A stretch of 7,001 nucleotides of DNA, taken from the NCBI GenBank assembly GCA_050012355.1, contig JBEKHI010000419.1, positions 1-7,001 on the forward strand, given 5' to 3'. Position 1 is the stretch's first letter. The number at the start of each line of letters is the position of its first letter. Below are positions 5,963-7,001 of the stretch, piece by piece. The notes under the pieces are model-generated. The model was given only the letters and a program-made list of their open reading frames with translations. It was not told the origin of the DNA and searched no databases. This DNA comes from JBEKHI01 sp050012355 (GTDB lineage Bacteria; Actinomycetota; Actinomycetes; Streptosporangiales; Streptosporangiaceae). A program made the translations under genes and the position numbers.

Positions 5963-7001
5963 ATGCCCTGGCGCCGTCTCGCTGCCATCTGCAGCCCGCT
6001 TGCCGCCCTGATCATGCTGATCGGCGCGCTCACCGTGCCAGTCGCGGCGGCCGCGGCCGCCACGACCGTGTCATTGTCCTCGTCGCGCGTCCAGGAAAGC
6101 GCCGAGGGCACCGCCCGCACCGTGGACGTCCCTGGCGGCGGTTACCTGGTGGTGCACGAGTTCGGCGCGATCTCGATGGTGAACGCTGACGGCCAGACCT
6201 CCTGGCGGTACGGCTCGCAAAGCCTGTACAAGGACTGGGATCTCAGCTGGGAAGATGCCTCGGGGTCCACGCCCGTGCCGCAGCTCGCCTGGGGCACCAA
6301 CGCGATCAACCCGCTGGAGTTCACCGGCGCCGGAACGGGCCTGCTCAACGATGTCAACCCGGCCGCGGCCGGGTATCTCGACGGCAGCCTCGATGTGGCG
6401 GTGGCCGAGACGGTGGGCAGCAACATGACCACCGAGTCCCCTTGCGCCGAGTGCTACTGGCCGTTCGATGAGCCAGGCTCCAGCCTGCACCTGGGAACAT
6501 TTGTGGCGGTATTCAACGTACGCACCGGCCGGATGATCTATCACGAGCTCGTCCCCGGCTACGTGACGCAGCTCGCGATCGGTGGTAACCGGCTGATCGT
6601 GGGCGACGAGACCGGCGATCCGCAGAACGAGTACAACGACATCGGCGCCTGGGGCTCGGTCTCGACGGTCACCGGCCTGTCGGTCAGCCCGGATGGCGTC
6701 GCCCGCCAGGCCTGGAAATACTCCACCGGGTCGGAGTGGGGCCGCCTGCTCGACATGAGCGTCACCGATGCGGGCCTAGCGCTCGCGTGGAGCGACACGC
6801 CCGAAGGGCTAGGCGTGCCCGGGCCGCCCGACGGCCATGTCCTGCTCTTCGACGCGACCACCGGCGCCATCAGGTGGAAGGTCAGCACGACCGGCTACCC
6901 GGTGCTCACCGCCGCCGACGACCAGCGCCGCGAGCTGGCTGTGGTGGACCTCACCGATCCCACCGTATCGATCGGCTACACCCTGACCGGCTTGCGCTAC
7001 T
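5963..7001 (+). CDS. Exported beta-propeller-like (PQQ/WD-type) protein, 3' partial
   Basis: An ATG frame with a strong ribosome binding site stays open for 346 codons to the right edge. The N-terminus 'MPWRRLAAICSPLAALIMLI' plus an Ala-rich stretch (28-33) is a Sec-type signal peptide, with cleavage likely near residue 33, so the product is secreted or surface-exposed. The mature part has no membrane segment and shows repeated beta-strand/turn blocks: 'GGGYLVVHEFGAISMVNADG' (58-77), 'LHLGTFVAVFNVRTGRMIYH' (175-194), 'QLAIGGNRLIVGDETG' (203-218), 'LSVSPDGVARQAWKYSTG' (239-256) and 'GHVLLFDATTGAIRWKVSTT' (291-310). The last is a classic PQQ-like propeller blade (F-D-x-x-T-G-x-x-x-W). Cys161 and Cys164 form a CxxC. 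No catalytic site is seen, and a binding or scaffold role is as likely as an enzyme. It is divergent from the TrmB/LuxR regulator, its probable controller. The protein is incomplete, so blade count and any C-terminal anchor are unknown. Confidence 0.85.
   Translation, partial: MPWRRLAAICSPLAALIMLIGALTVPVAAAAAATTVSLSSSRVQESAEGTARTVDVPGGGYLVVHEFGAISMVNADGQTSWRYGSQSLYKDWDLSWEDASGSTPVPQLAWGTNAINPLEFTGAGTGLLNDVNPAAAGYLDGSLDVAVAETVGSNMTTESPCAECYWPFDEPGSSLHLGTFVAVFNVRTGRMIYHELVPGYVTQLAIGGNRLIVGDETGDPQNEYNDIGAWGSVSTVTGLSVSPDGVARQAWKYSTGSEWGRLLDMSVTDAGLALAWSDTPEGLGVPGPPDGHVLLFDATTGAIRWKVSTTGYPVLTAADDQRRELAVVDLTDPTVSIGYTLTGLRY

Noticed and set aside
6047..6060. GCGGCCGCGGCCGC self-complementary stretch
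   Set aside because: It is explained by the run of alanine codons in the signal peptide.
6071..6544. Minus-strand frame antisense to the exported propeller gene
   Set aside because: The plus-strand frame from 5963 has a strong ribosome binding site, a signal peptide and propeller-like blades; the antisense frame has none of these.

Overview
The window is high-GC DNA with GTG and TTG start codons, purine-rich ribosome binding sites and densely packed genes on alternating strands. This fits a chromosomal segment of a filamentous actinobacterium (Actinomycetes); I cannot name a genus from sequence alone. No rRNA, tRNA, CRISPR array, insertion sequence or phage gene was recognised.

Layout from left to right: (1) the 3' part of a metal-dependent amidohydrolase (+), cut by the left edge; (2) after a 94 bp gap, a GT-C fold, ArnT/PMT-like membrane glycosyltransferase (+); (3) a five-helix integral membrane protein of unknown function (-), whose stop codon is interlocked with that of the glycosyltransferase; (4) an 83 bp divergent intergenic region with a perfect 7-3-7 inverted repeat that looks like an operator; (5) an MFS drug/siderophore-type exporter (+); (6) a TrmB-HTH plus LuxR-HTH transcriptional regulator (-), whose TAG stop shares the tetranucleotide CTAG with the MFS stop; (7) a 113 bp divergent region with a 12 bp perfect palindrome; (8) an exported beta-propeller-like protein (+) that runs open off the right edge.

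The genes do not form one obvious pathway. Two divergent pairs, membrane protein/MFS and regulator/exported protein, each share a small intergenic region with a palindrome, and the MFS and regulator genes are tail to tail. The simplest reading is two locally regulated transport or cell-surface units beside unrelated metabolic genes. The regulator may control itself and the exported propeller protein; this is inference from position only.

I see no clear signature of a new defence, mobile or biosynthetic system. The most worthwhile leads are the regulator/exported-propeller pair, the membrane protein with a channel-like C-terminal hairpin lacking a classical selectivity filter, and the two intergenic palindromes.
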